NCBI GenBank assembly: GCA_916613615.1 | Contig: OU744732.1 | Location: 51,668,227-51,732,226, forward strand | DNA: 64,000 bases | Reading direction: 5' to 3' | From: Steromphala cineraria | Taxonomy: Eukaryota; Mollusca; Gastropoda; Trochida; Trochidae | Shown: positions 1 through 12,427 of the stretch, piece after piece | Numbering within the stretch: position 1 is the stretch's first letter | How the letters are laid out: each line of letters opens with the position of its first letter | Position numbers and translations under genes: made by a program | Notes under the pieces: generated by a model | Databases searched by the model: none | What the model was told of the DNA's origin: nothing | What the model saw: only the letters and a program-made list of their open reading frames with translations

Positions 1-95
1 GTATTCAAACTGAATGAAGCAGTAATAAATCAAATATTTAATGTAAAGTTCAGTCATGCGATTCCTTTACCTTACACAAATTGAAGTTGGTGAAT
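1..95. mobile_element. MITE family A, partial copy cut by the window edge
   Basis: Matches the middle of the full copy at 11896-12242 (GAAGCAGTAATAAATCAAAT, ATGTAAAGTT, CATGCGATTCCTTT). The right part is lost after about 95. Confidence 0.7.
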
Positions 96-117
96 TCGGT
101 CAATAACTGTTAATATA

Positions 118-183
118 GACCCGAGGAAAACAACATCGACATCGGACTTCGTCCTCGGTCAATACTGTTTTCCTCGGGTCTAT
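118..183. repeat. Hairpin with CCGAGGAAAACA arms
   Basis: TAGACCCGAGGAAAACA (118-134) pairs with TGTTTTCCTCGGGTCTA (167-183); the loop also contains a GGACTTCGTCC stem. Half-copies with the same words occur near 13370. Confidence 0.75.
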
Positions 184-301
184 AAAGACAGGTATTGACC
201 TCATCACAAGTCTATAATTGTATAATATCTCCTAGGAGATATCGTTTTGGCAGTAGATTTTAAACAAAGCCCCGTGATCAGCAGGGAGATGACATCAATA
301 A

Positions 302-364
302 TGACGTAACAATGCTATGGCGTCATAAAAACAATGCTACGAATTCATTAACACGATGACGTCA
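302..364. promoter_or_regulatory. TGACGTCA/TGACGTAA cluster next to a hairpin
   Basis: TGACGTAA at 302, GGCGTCAT near 319 and a perfect TGACGTCA at 357-364, spaced by AACAATG words. TGACGTCA is the palindromic CRE bound by CREB/ATF proteins. As part of a repeat, regulatory activity is unproven. Confidence 0.4.
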
Positions 365-410
365 CTATGTTATGACACCACTGGTTAAGGAGTTTCGGAT
401 GATAAATAGA

Positions 411-534
411 ATCTCACCCTCGTGTCTTCTGATATCAAATATATCAACACTCGTTGATAAACTAAAATATCTGATTTTGTTAATGTTATCAACTTGTGGT
501 GATATATTTGATATCAGAAGCACTTGGGCGAGAT
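411..534. repeat. Long imperfect hairpin
   Basis: ATCTCACCCTCGTGTCTTCT plus GATATCAAATATATCAACAC pairs with GTGGTGATATATTTGATATC plus AGAAGCACTTGGGCGAGAT. The left half alone recurs at about 37047-37100. Confidence 0.8.
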
Positions 535-666
535 GCTCTATATATTAGAAATGAGTCAACATGATAAATTAAGAATGTTTAACGCGGTTGTGATGGTTCT
601 TTAATAACGCGGAGGAGGGGGGGGGGGGCTGTCATTCAACCGTTATACAGTTTAGGAAGGCGTACG

Positions 667-1167
667 ATGCATACCCATCCTCGATAATCTAGCGCTTTCG
701 TTCCAATAAATCTACACTACAAGCCCTGGAAAACTTAACCGGGGTTTATCTCGAACCCAATTACCTCCCTTTACGTACATGTTATCCAATCAAAAACGAA
801 ACGCAGACACAAAGTGCGTAAACAACTCGACCGTTCGCGACATCAAGTGAGTGAGTGAGTGAGTTGGGGTTTAACGTTGTCGGAAATTTTTCAGCTATTT
901 AACACGTGGATGTTGCCATCCAAAAAAGAGTAGACAGATCAGGGAGGAAGAAATCGAAATGAAGAGGGAAAAGACGGAAAGAAAGGCATAATGAGAGATA
1001 GACTGGTTTTAGAAGTGATCCCATTGTTTGTTAAAAAACGAGCGTTTAGCTGAGTCAATACAAAGGGAGGTAATTGGGTTTGAGGTAAAACCTCGTAAAG
1101 TTTTCCAGGGCTTGTAGTGTAGATTTATCGGAACTAAAGCGCTGGATTATCGAGGATGGATGCATAC
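667..1167. mobile_element. Inverted-repeat element with 8-bp target duplication
   Basis: Roughly 100-bp inverted ends: left from 675 (CCATCCTCGATAATC...), right ending at 1159 (...GATTATCGAGGATGG). Both arms contain CTTGTAGTGTAGATTTAT or its complement and the grouped words AATTACCTCCCTTT / AAAGGGAGGTAATT. Flanking ATGCATAC at 667-674 and 1160-1167 is an 8-bp direct repeat, as for hAT-type elements. The centre holds a short GTGA tract (847-861) followed by TTGGGGTTTAACG. No ORF. Confidence 0.75.
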
Positions 1168-1869
1168 CCTGTAGAGTTTATAATAAGGATTTAAAAATTT
1201 TTTTTATTACATTTGTTCAGTTTTGAATTTAATCCGTTTTTTACTTTATGTGTGTGAAAGGGGAAACCATCCCCTCACATACCTGGGTCAGGTGTTGAGT
1301 TCGCAAAGCTCAGCCCATCTGTCACCTGTAATCAATGCCTACCTTCAACTTGTCAACATCAAATAGAAAATCTATGTAACAAGTTGGATAAAATCAATAG
1401 AAATGATTCAAATAGTTAGAAACGAGGAAGAGATAAATGCATACTGACATTTGTATATATGTTTGTGTCGGGATTCTTATATTGAGAGGGCACAATTTGG
1501 GTACCATGACATTCATTAATACCATTTTATCAAACGAGTTAATGATTGTGTATAAAACGAGCGAAAGCGAGTTTGATACCAAATCATTCTGGAGTTTGAG
1601 AAAAATAGTATTTAATGGAAGAGAGTTTAGTATTCTGTTTATAACATGGTTTGAGAATTACGTAATTAATATGACTCAGGAAACATATTATGCCATGAAA
1701 ATGTAAATGCAAATGTTTGTATCATTATCTTTTTACACAATTTAATTGTTTTTAGTAAGTATATTGCCAATCGGTAAGGATAATAAATGTCAAATTGAGA
1801 GAATAATTTCCACCTGTATTGAAACATACCCGCCCTCCCTTTATTTCGTTATTAAATATAGATTTAAAG

Positions 1870-1900
1870 TGACGTCACTAAACAATGGCGCATGACGTCA
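1870..1900. promoter_or_regulatory. Paired TGACGTCA (23-bp spacing)
   Basis: Perfect CRE palindromes at 1870-1877 and 1893-1900, with AAACAATGG between them. The same arrangement and spacing are seen at 5704 and 5727. Confidence 0.45.
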
Positions 1901-2591
1901 TATTACAATTATTGTATCGCCCTGGCCCGAGGATTGTCAATTCAGGGCCGAATGAGATTTACGGAGTATATTTTTATTTTGAAGTTCAAAATAATTTAGA
2001 CGAATAAAGTCGACATACTAGAAAAGTAATAGAGTTGTCGGAGCCATCTTGTGTTTACAATAAAGTTTAATTTTATCCTGAAGCCTTGTGCATTAACTAA
2101 AACTATCCTCTATTGTAAATCACACGATGTTTAGGTCTTATCTGTTTCACTTTCACATATACGTTCTGTTTACTGTGGATACATTATTTGAAATTTTGAA
2201 ATGGGAATTGCCATATGTGTGATGAGTAATTTTTTGAACATATCTAGAAGTTTTCCGTTGTTGTGTCTTCAGTTGTTAAATCAATCAGTCACTGTATAAA
2301 ACCACCTCTAATAGATAACGTTTTGTAACAAAAAGATTTTAAATTCAACTACTTTTCAGGGTTTGTCATGACTAAGAGTTTGGTTTTAAATATGTTGCAC
2401 CTAACTTAACCTTGTATAAGCAATTCGATATGGATTAGGTCGATATCAATCGAATGTCATTAATTCATACTCACGCGGGTCAGCTAATACGCAGGTGTTG
2501 CAATACTTTGTTCTTGGTGGATATATTGTTGAAAAAAAATGCTAGTTTCTTGGTTTGCGAATTCAAATTGATTAAACATTTCTAATATTCA

Positions 2592-3056
2592 ATGAACCAG
2601 TGGCTTGGAAGAGACCTGACCCCACTTGGTAGGACAACAGTTTTAAAAAGTCTTATACCAAAATTAAATAATATATTTACAGGTCTTCGTAATCCTAGTG
2701 AAAAAATAATAAAATCCCTAGAACAAGTGTGTTTTAGTTTTATTTGGAAAGAAAAACCTGATAAGATTAAACGTAAATTAAAAACTAGTAATTACAATGA
2801 GGGTGGGATTAGCGCTCCGGATATAAGAAATACAATCATTTCGCAAAAAATAAGTTGGGTAAAAAGACTCTTCAACTGTAATAACAACCCAAAGTTAAAA
2901 AAGCTTTTCAATATAAATATATCCCTAGCACATAGAGATTTATATCAATATAGTACAGCAACCATAATGGAACACGCAGGTGGACCCCGAGAGCATTTTT
3001 TGGAAAGATGTTTTAAAAGCATGGGGAAAATTTATAGTACAAAAGACTCAATTTGA
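2592..3056 (+). pseudogene. LINE ORF2 C-terminal fragment
   Basis: 154 codons, no upstream reverse transcriptase or endonuclease in the window. The tryptophan/lysine-rich FIW..KPDKIKR and GG.S.PDI patterns are typical of the linker after the RT domain in L1-like proteins. The annotated start is simply the first Met of the surviving frame. Confidence 0.75.
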
Positions 3057-3928
3057 TATCCTATCCCAGCCATTAGGGAATAATTAAAATATCATAATCA
3101 GTAACACGCAAGTTAGAAAAATGTCAAACGTGGGCATATATTCAATAAATGACATAGTTAATAGTGAAGGAACTTTTTTCAAATATTCAGAACTAATTCA
3201 AGAGTACCAATGTATGAAACAAACTTCCTTGAATATGCTGGTATCATCAGGGCAATAAAACCGTATTCAGTCAAAGCAAAAACAACTTTGAAACAAAACT
3301 AGATATGCCATATATCCCATATTTTATTGAAAACAGCTACAAAAGAAAAATAGATGTCGTTTTTTTTATGATATACTACAGAAGTCAGAAAACACAGTGA
3401 GAGTCAAAATACAGAAATAAGTGGGAACAAGATTTAAATTGTAAAATCAATGAATTTGAATGGAATCAAATAAACAAGATGCCCTTCGTCTCAAATCTGA
3501 ACTAAAAAATAAAATGGTTTCAATATTCCATTCTCCATAGAATTCTCCCGACAAACGAACTATTGCATAACATTTTGTGAAGAAGAAAAATAAACCATCA
3601 GTCATCTTTTTTTCAATTGTCCAATTGTTAAAGATATATGGAAAAAACTTAAGGAATGGATATAGACATGTACCCAAGCTGACATTTATTTGTCTAACGT
3701 AACATTTGCTTAGGATATCCTGAAAACAGAAACAGAGTACTGAATACGATAATCACAACTGTAAAATACAACCTATTTAAAACAAAACAATATAGAATAA
3801 CACCAAAATTAATTTAAACTCCATTAAACATGACATTAAGAACACATACAATATTGATAAGTATAATGCTTTCTCAACTTGCAGTTACTCAAAATTTATG
3901 AAATTTTGGTCAAACTGCCACTTGCTGT

Positions 3929-4726
3929 TTAAGGAGGTTGGATACAAAATATCGAGGTATTAAGAAATAGCTAAATTTGGTCTTATTTTGTTGAAAAATA
4001 TGTCTTGATTCAAATTGTGTCATAAAAATTCCATGTCACCACAGTTATTGTTCGAAAAAGGGCCCATCCGTTAGGGCACCCAATGATGAAAATACAATAA
4101 TTTAAAAACTCCTTTTCAAGATAACTTTGGAATATAATTGTTATTTAAATGTTTTTCTATTAAGCCATTGCAGTATGTAAGTAAACTAAGTCGGAAAAAG
4201 GGAACTTGAAACTAATATGAAGTAAAGACATGCAAATAACCTTTTTCTTTGTATGATTATTTTTGTAAAATATTATTCTTTTATGAAAAAAAAATCAATT
4301 TCTCGTATTAAGATTTTTTTGAAAATTATATATTTTATAGTTAATACACACTAGAATAAGATTAAAAAGAAAAAAAGATATGTCACCAGCGGATAACAGA
4401 GATATTCACATTCAATTAAGCCACATCAATGAAAATCAACATCCAGGGGAGATAACTCTTCATTGTCAACATTACCTTTTTTAGAATTTTTCATTAGTTT
4501 TTAAGGTTACTTAGTAAAATAAATTTTATCATAAAACAAATACTTATGTTCACAAATATAACATAGTCATTGTTTTTTATTAAACTAAATCATTATTTAA
4601 TTTTTTAGTTTTTTTATCTCACACTTGCAGTGAAATATAAACAAAATAGCATAAACTTTAAAATAGCTCAATCTGATAATCTGACTGTTGCGGATGTGCA
4701 GAAACAAAGGTATCCAACCTCCTTAA
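3929..4726. mobile_element. MITE family D: TTAA-ended, 17-bp inverted repeats, nested in the LINE
   Basis: Left end TTAAGGAGGTTGGATAC and right end GTATCCAACCTCCTTAA are perfect complements, enclosing about 800 AT-rich bases without an ORF. LINE sequence resumes on the other side, which defines both ends. A TTAA target duplication suggests a piggyBac-type transposase in trans. Confidence 0.8.
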
Positions 4727-5480
4727 TGACTAACAAAACTCTCTTCGCATATACCTTTGTTATGAAAAAGAACCTCGACTGAATACCCAAGTTTGGAAGT
4801 TCATACCTTTCTCTATGTTACCAATGTTACCAAGTTGTCCATATCAAACTGTATACTGTATCCTGTTACTACTACTATGTATGTTAACGAAAATCGCATG
4901 TAACCATACGTACCACAAAATAAAATATGGAAATAGGAATAAAATAGGAATAAAAGGTTTTTTTCTAATATTCAATAGCAGAGTATGTTATCAGCAAGTG
5001 CAAATTAGTCGATTCAGTTATTCCAAATATGATTAATTTCTGCACTGTGATTAACCAAGGCTCTTTGTCTCATGCACGAATTTACTTATATGAGTAAACT
5101 AACACACTGTGTAAATAAACATATTTGTGTAATAGTAAATATACTTTCTGTTCATATATTATGAAGCGATATGTTGTATTTGTAAATTACATTTATCCAT
5201 GTTATGGTCAGTGATCAGTGGATTGAAAATTTAGAATCAGAAAGGTGACATTAAAACCATATTGAAATTGAAGTGACAAAAGCAGTTGTCATCAGCTGCA
5301 GAACGTTGGCCCTTGTTGGAATCTCTCGTTGATACGCAAACATTCTGGACTGCTCTCCTCTACGATTGCACACTATTTGAAATGTATGTTGAATACCCAG
5401 AGATAAAGCTTTATACATGTATTATGACGACATACTATTTCTTTCTTGATCAATATGATATGCAGGATGATAAATAGAGA

Positions 5481-5619
5481 TTATTACCCGAGGAAGTGTG
5501 TCATATGACTTTTACGAAACGAGTGTGAATTTTTGTATTACCCGAGCGAGAGCGAGGGTTATACACAAATTTGTACGAGTTTCGTAAAAGTCATATGACA
5601 CACTTCCGAGGGTAATAAT
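5481..5619. repeat. Foldback hairpin around a GAGCGAGAGCGAG core
   Basis: TTATTACCCGAGGAAGTGTG plus TCATATGACTTTTACGAAAC pairs with the complement at 5581-5619. The loop holds GAGCGAGAGCGAG. Inner arms (TGTGAATTTTTGTAT against ATACACAAATTTGTAC) extend the pairing. Confidence 0.85.
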
Positions 5620-5703
5620 TTCTTTATTACCGTTTCTTTTTCGTGTTACCATCTTAGAAACATCCAAGAAACGGGCCGCTTCTCTTGCGACGGCCGGCTA
5701 CTG

Positions 5704-5734
5704 TGACGTCACGAACAATGATGCTATGACGTCA
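5704..5734. promoter_or_regulatory. Paired TGACGTCA (23-bp spacing) beside the hairpin
   Basis: Perfect copies at 5704-5711 and 5727-5734 with GAACAATGATG between them, 85 bp after the foldback hairpin. Same module as at 1870-1900. Confidence 0.45.
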
Positions 5735-6619
5735 CAGGCGAAACTGGAACTCCCGCTACAACAATCGTTGCTAGGCAAAAGTGATATGTGCACTAATGCT
5801 CATATTGAAAATATGTCACCACTTATTTTCAACCGTATGGGTAATAAATTTTAATATTACAGATTGATTGTTTTCATAATATCCACAGATACACTGAGGT
5901 ACTTCATACCTAAATAACAGGAACAACCAAAGATGTCATAGTAATGCACATGACAGCGATAATACAAATAGTTATCGTTCATAAAGTAAAAGTAAAATGT
6001 AAGTTCTTACCGCCACATATACATATTTAGTTTCAGAATTTGTGATAAAACGAGTTTTAATCTTCGAAATTCACTAAATGATCTTATATACAGATATTAA
6101 TCCTTTACACAGAGGAGTAAAATAAATTCGATTCTCATGACATTTTTGACATAGTGTGTAAAGCTACTTATATGTCAATTTACATTTACATGACCTCCTG
6201 AGGTAATAGAAGTTTGCTCCAAGTGCAAAAATACTCAGGTATGTTATTGCGTTCTCATGACACCTCTACCCCGAATACATATACATATATAAGTAAATTT
6301 ACTCATATATGTAAATGAGAAAAGGGCCTATGAAACTGATTTGTTAAAATGTAAATTTAATTACACACTAGAATGACATACAGTGCGAGTTTCTGTGATC
6401 TATGATGTGCTTAGTATTTACCATTTCATTAAGTACAGTGACTGCCGTATATTGTCTTTGGATTGAAAATCTTAATAAAAAAAGTTTCGTAAAATCATTT
6501 CACACACTACTTGAAGTAAAAAAAAATTTGTATTTATTATGTGTTTTATACATATAGGTACGTATCTAATGAAGATCACTTTCCCTCAATGCATTTATTT
6601 CGAAGTTTGAAATAGTATG

Positions 6620-6953
6620 AGGGCAGTAGCACGTTTTTTGATAATTTTCAATTTTCAATTTTTCACTGATAATTGTAAGTTAATGTTAATATTATTTGGC
6701 AGTGTCAACAATCTCATTACACAAGCCAATCATCCATGTGTCAGAGGACAAAGTATGAAGATTCACATAAAATCCATTGGCGGCCATTTTGTGTGAACAA
6801 GAAAAAGGAATCGCATGGCTAAACTTTACATTATATTTTGAATTATTACTGCTCAATTTAATTTAAATAAATTGTCCTTCAATTGGAACCATTGGTTTTT
6901 AATTTTCTGACATCACTTTATATTCCCCCTAAAAACGTGCTACTGTCCCTTTG
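6620..6953. mobile_element. MITE family A, copy 1
   Basis: Ends GGGCAGTAGCACGTTTTTT and AAAAACGTGCTACTGTCCCT are inverted. The interior carries ATTGGCGGCCATTTTGTGTG and CATCACTTTATATTCCCCCT like the other copies. About 330 bp, no coding capacity. Confidence 0.85.
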
Positions 6954-7012
6954 AAGGCGTAAGATTTGCAGAAGTAATACATATAGTATGATTCATATAG
7001 AGAATATATCGT

Positions 7013-7242
7013 CCCTTCCTGTTACATTTATGTAACGAGTGATTTTTTTTCGGTATTTGACGAACGGAAGCGAGTTCACTGACTCATATATATTTTATCA
7101 AACGGGACGTCGTTTAATGTTTTATGTAGACAGTAATAAGTAATTAGTATAATATGTGATTTTCGGTTCGTTTTGCCATTCATGATCGAGAAGATTTCGA
7201 ATGATCACATCTATTGACACCGAATTCATGGTGTTGACGTCA
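7013..7242. repeat. Degenerate foldback module with GACGTC motifs
   Basis: GTTACATTTATGTAACGAGTG, ACGGAAGCGAGTT and AACGGGACGTCG resemble the module at 19857-20120 in order. A TGACGTCA follows at 7235-7242. Confidence 0.6.
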
Positions 7243-7259
7243 ATCTACAGTCGGAAATT

Positions 7260-9270
7260 CTAAATAACCAACTGCGCGCTTTCTATTCAAGTTAAAGAAT
7301 ACATCTACTCAAATGCTTCAGGAACGACACGTGGGCAATTTACACATAAAACATGAATGAACGGGAGTCATGATTGGAACATTGATACCTTTCCTTGTAT
7401 TCACTGGGAGGTGCTAACAGGAACCAAGCATTAGTTGGTTTTGTGAAACCTGGAATTTCATTTGACGGAATGTACACGTGGAGAACATTGTTAGCACACG
7501 CAATGCAGGGTACTTGTTCACAACGATTTGGGCCATATTCAACAAGTGAGCACCGAAAATTGCACTATTCTAATGCGAAATGTTGGAAATGATATGTAAA
7601 AGTATCAGTTATTGTTTAATGAAGTGGTGCATGGCTTAAGTTAATATCAACACTGCTAATGCAGTCTCAAAATAATTATGCTTGTAAATGAGAATACTTT
7701 GCCTATTTGTTATATGATAGCATGATGTATGCAAGCATTGTGTCAAATGCGCTTTACTGCAAATACTTTCATTTGTAAAACAAAAACGGAAACCTGTTTA
7801 TATGTTAATACGATCACTTTTTCAAATTTTCGATTTGAATATGTTATCACCAGAATATCAAATCGATTTTGTTTTATACATAAGCTTTCATTTTGAATAA
7901 ATTATTTAACTTGTGCGTGAATACTTATAAACACAAACAGTGTAAAATTGCATTTGAATCTTTGCCAAAGGCAAATGAAGATCATATGTTTTACCTACGT
8001 TGAATAAGTGATCGTTATAGCATTGTAGCTATAGGTTATTTTCTTGACATGGAAGTTTGCCAGGAGGAGTAAATATATTTGATAATCACGAGTTACCTAC
8101 CTTTGCGGTTGAAATAATAGTTCGAATTTGGACGTAACTTATTCAGGATCACTGACGACGTCAAAGGTATGTTTGTGTGACTTTATACCTTTTTACAGGT
8201 GAGAATTCAGGTAAGTTCACTACCTTCAACTTGCAGCATATTGCTAATCATTATATTAACTAAAAGGTAATAACACTTTGAAAAAGATACCTGTAAATTG
8301 TTCTTGGAATAAATGTATACATATATAATTAAAAGCACATAGTGGATTAGAGATCATGAAAGATAACAATTACTCGATGTTTATGTGCATACATATTTTA
8401 AGTATGAACCGCTCACGATACACTGAAATGATAAATTAGACCAGGCCCAGTTCAGGTGAGTTGGTATTGTGATATTGGTAAAACGTGAAAGAATATATTG
8501 CCAATTCGTATGTGAATAGGATGCATTTTGTGAATTGAATGTTGTTTATGAAGTTGACTGTTACCGTATGCTTGGTTACTGAAAATTAAGTTAACCATGT
8601 GCCCTAACATACTTATACTTTCCTTCATTAAATGCATTCAGAGTGAAAATGCCTGCATATCTATGGCACTTCTTCTAAGCAATACGCCGGGAATGTTAAT
8701 TTGTAATAGATTTGTAAGATACTTATACATATTATCTCGTTGTAAATCATACACACACGAGCTAATTACTGATCCAGTTGCATCTCGTGTAGTTAAAATC
8801 GTCGATGAATTGACCGAAGGCTTCACCTAATTCTAATGAATCAATTTTCGCAACAATGTACATCACGTGATGTGTACTTAACATTTCAAGATTTTACTCG
8901 ATTTACTAGATATACAACTTTCTAAACTGTTTGATAACATTTAAAGAAAGTGGTATATTACCTGATTTACATCTTTAAACAATTCACTTATTTAAACAGT
9001 ATCCAATTAAAATGGCTTTGCTTCTCTGTGGATGTGATATATTTACATACACAAGTTTCAAATGCTGTAAAATCTATGTCAACATTTAAATTCTAAACAT
9101 TAATATTCCCAGACATGTGCAGGACGATAGAAATGTGATGTATGATCACTGCTATAGATCAGTCATCAACACATGTAGTAACACACATTAATTACCTGTA
9201 TCTGTGGTTTATGTGTTTACATTCACAGATAGTCTGCTATATTCAAACAACGTGGAGAAAGAGAGTGGGA
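7260..9270. other. AT-rich, no gene recognised
   Basis: Only short open frames without homology to known families (7395-7592, 8597-8830). No splice pattern links them. Confidence 0.35.
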
Positions 9271-9277
9271 AGGGAGG

Positions 9278-9497
9278 GGGTGTTAATGCGTTATTTGGTG
9301 GTATAGATTGGGTAGGAGGAGAGATAGATTGGAAAATCCTGTGGGAGGAAACGAAACTATAGAGGGAATTAGACAAATAGATAATAGTATAAATACAACA
9401 ATGATGGGGGGGGGGGGGGGGGGGGGGGGGGCGGTGGTGTTCATGCGTTATTTGGTGGTATAGATTTGGTAGGAGGAGAGATAGATTGGAAAATCCA
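9278..9497. repeat. Tandem duplication separated by a G tract
   Basis: TGCGTTATTTGGTGGTATAG and AGGAGGAGAGATAGATTGGA occur at about 9285-9340 and again at about 9440-9497. A run of about 28 G (9404-9431) separates them and could form G-quadruplexes. Confidence 0.85.
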
Positions 9498-10564
9498 GTA
9501 GTAAACGAAACTATAGAGGAAAATACACAAATAAAAATAAAAATAAAACAAATATACAAGAAATGAGAGAGGAGCTGTTCGTAACGAAAGACGCAAGATA
9601 ATAAAGTTAAATCAAGAAATAGACATACGAAAAGATGGAAAATAGATATACGTAAAAAGGGACCGGGAATCAAAAAGTAACTTAGATAGAGTAAACATGA
9701 AGGCAAGAGAGTTAGGTAAAATAGAAGACATATGTAAGGAGAGGGAAAATAGAAAAAAATGAGTACAGATGAACGAGAAAGGGTATTCAAATGAAGAGAG
9801 AAAGGCAAAAAGAAGGAATATCGAAAGATTAAATGCTTAATTTGATTTCCTGTGGGTTTTAAAAAAAAAAATTTCTCTAAACCAAAGACATTTAGATAAT
9901 TAAGTAATTCTATGTTTTATTGTCGTTGAGTTTCCGCTTACATCGGTTTTAAGAGAGCGAGAAAGATAAGAACTAAATAAATATCAAGATGGGTTTCACT
10001 TATCTGTAACAACATCGTGGGTTTTAACATTTAACACAGTTGACAATACATATCTTCGAAGTTTACGCATCGGAATATTTTACACAATTTTTACCCATGT
10101 CCTAATTTTCTATAATATTTTTTACTTTCAACAAATGCAACAACAAATGCAACATACAAGTTTGATTAGAAATTATTCCAGTTTATTAATTAATATTCTA
10201 AAATATGTTAACTTCGAATAAAATTCAAAATATTTTATCCTTTTTTCGTAGCTCAAATGATTTTGAGGACAATGAATTAATGCATATAAAAAGGAAACGT
10301 GTGACTGTTTCAAAGTAAATATAAATGAAAGTAAATGAAGCTTCGGCCTATAATATTTGTATTTGTCTGGAGAAAAGAAAGGGCTGAACTATCAACAAGC
10401 TGTGACTGGATTGTCGATAAAGGAGTCGCTCCAGTGCAGTAGTGCTTGAACCTTCATTGGAGTAACTCGACAAGTTTGAGGTACGTTATGTTTCTCTTTC
10501 TCCGGTGTAAGGGTTAATTTCTGCTGTAAATTTTTTTGAGAAGTCAAAATATAACATAGAGTAA

Positions 10565-11050
<486 letters not shown>

Positions 11051-11099
11051 CGACTGATACAAATGGTAATGTAGAGCAACTAAAACCGTTGTTTCTTAT

Positions 11100-11895
11100 T
11101 TAACGTTAAAATGTTAAATATATGATAAGGTCGTTTAAGCATAATTATACAAACCCGATAATGAATAGTGTAATGAATCATAAGTTGCATTATGTATTGT
11201 ATCTGCTAAGCGTAAACCAACGTCAGTAACATCCGTGTCGACACTGTACAGCTGCTTGACAAAGTTTGTTACACTGTTTATTAATTCCTATGTGAAACCA
11301 TCATTTGGGAAATTTTGAATTGGTAACCATTTCTGAACTGAATACTTATAGTGAGACATTTTGGATCAATCTGTAAATGGGTATTACATATTATATAGGA
11401 TAGATATACAGTATGCAAGATATAATTCTGACATTCCCCAAAAGAGGTATATATTTTCTGACTTTTAAGAAAAGATGATTATTTTAAATTTTCCATAAAA
11501 TGATGATTTCACATCAAAAGTTTTGAAAAAGATAACAAACTTTTGTTCAGTAGCTGTAGCCGTTGTTAGATTGATCTAGCGGAAGATCAGCTGTGTTATC
11601 AACAGATCGTTGTTTAATTATACCATTCGCTTGATTGTATTACTGATGAGCTTCTCATTACACCATTTTCTTATTAAAAATTTCTTTAGAATCAACTGTT
11701 ATTCGAATTGAACAAATGCATAGTATATCATTGATCTGAAAGCTGTTGTCACAGTAATTTAGAAACATAATTTGTGTAAATAATGGTTTATGAAAAGGTA
11801 TTCAAATTAGAATGGTATTCATAATATTTTCTTCTGAAAAAAGATATGACGGTAAATAATGAAGTTAAATTTACTTCTCCCATAAATACATCTCT
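11100..11895. other. AT-rich, nothing recognised
   Basis: No coding frame or repeat boundary seen between the GA tract and MITE A copy 2. Confidence 0.4.
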
Positions 11896-12242
11896 TTAAA
11901 GGGGCAGTAGCACGTTTTTAGGGGGAATATAAGGTGATGTCAGGAAAATGAAAATAAATGGTTCCAATTGAAAGACAATGTATAAAAACTAAATGGAGCA
12001 GTAATAAATCAAATATACAATGTAAAGTTAAGCCATGCGATTCCTTTTCTTAAACAAAATGAATTAAAGGTGTTCACACAAAAATGGCTGCCAATGGATT
12101 TTATGTGAATCCTCATACTTTGACTATGGATGATTGGCTTGTGTAATGCGATTTTTGACACTGTAAAATTAATACATTAAACATTAACTTACAATTATCA
12201 GTGAAAATAAAATTATTAAAAAACGTGCTACTGCCCCTTTAA
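11896..12242. mobile_element. MITE family A, copy 2 (opposite orientation)
   Basis: TTAAAGGGGCAGTAGCACG at the left and CGTGCTACTGCCCCTTTAA at the right, perfect inverted ends about 347 bp apart. The interior is the reverse complement of copy 1. The TTAA at each end suits a piggyBac-like origin, but TTTAAA is ambiguous and a TA target cannot be excluded. Confidence 0.88.
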
Positions 12243-12427
12243 TGCAACATCCTTGTAAACCGACATGTTTCAGTAACGGATTCTAGTTGCCTATCATCCA
12301 ACGTCATACAATCGGCGTTTTTACATTATGATCGGTACATTGTTATAGTATCTTTAGTCTGCCATCAAGACCCCTGGAGCAAGCATATTCAAATGACGAC
12401 CATCCCAGTCTATAAACGTAAAGAAAG

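Larger units (their letters stand above)
2592..4960 (+). mobile_element. L1/Tx1-type LINE, 5'-truncated 3' end, interrupted by a MITE
   Basis: The open frame 2592-3056 (154 aa) matches the region after the reverse transcriptase of L1-clade elements: WLGRDLTPLGRTTVLKSLIP, FSFIWKEKPDKIKR, NEGGISAPDIRNTIISQKIS, WVKRL. Beyond it the frame is broken, but family traits continue: NDIVNSEGTFFKYSELIQEY, ILPTNELLHN, and a FNCPIV-like segment at about 3610. A TTAA-flanked MITE (3929-4726) splits the 3' end; after it come YEKEPRLNTQVWKFIP-like residues and an A-rich tail with AATAAAA motifs near 4920-4960. Decayed and not mobile. Confidence 0.75.

Noticed and set aside
5286..5477. 63-residue frame as a gene
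   Set aside because: No family, no splice partners, starts from a non-ATG codon and ends at a foldback repeat.
9209..9808. 199-residue minus-strand frame
   Set aside because: Low-complexity Leu/Ser/Phe and proline from poly-C; spans the duplicated G-tract region.
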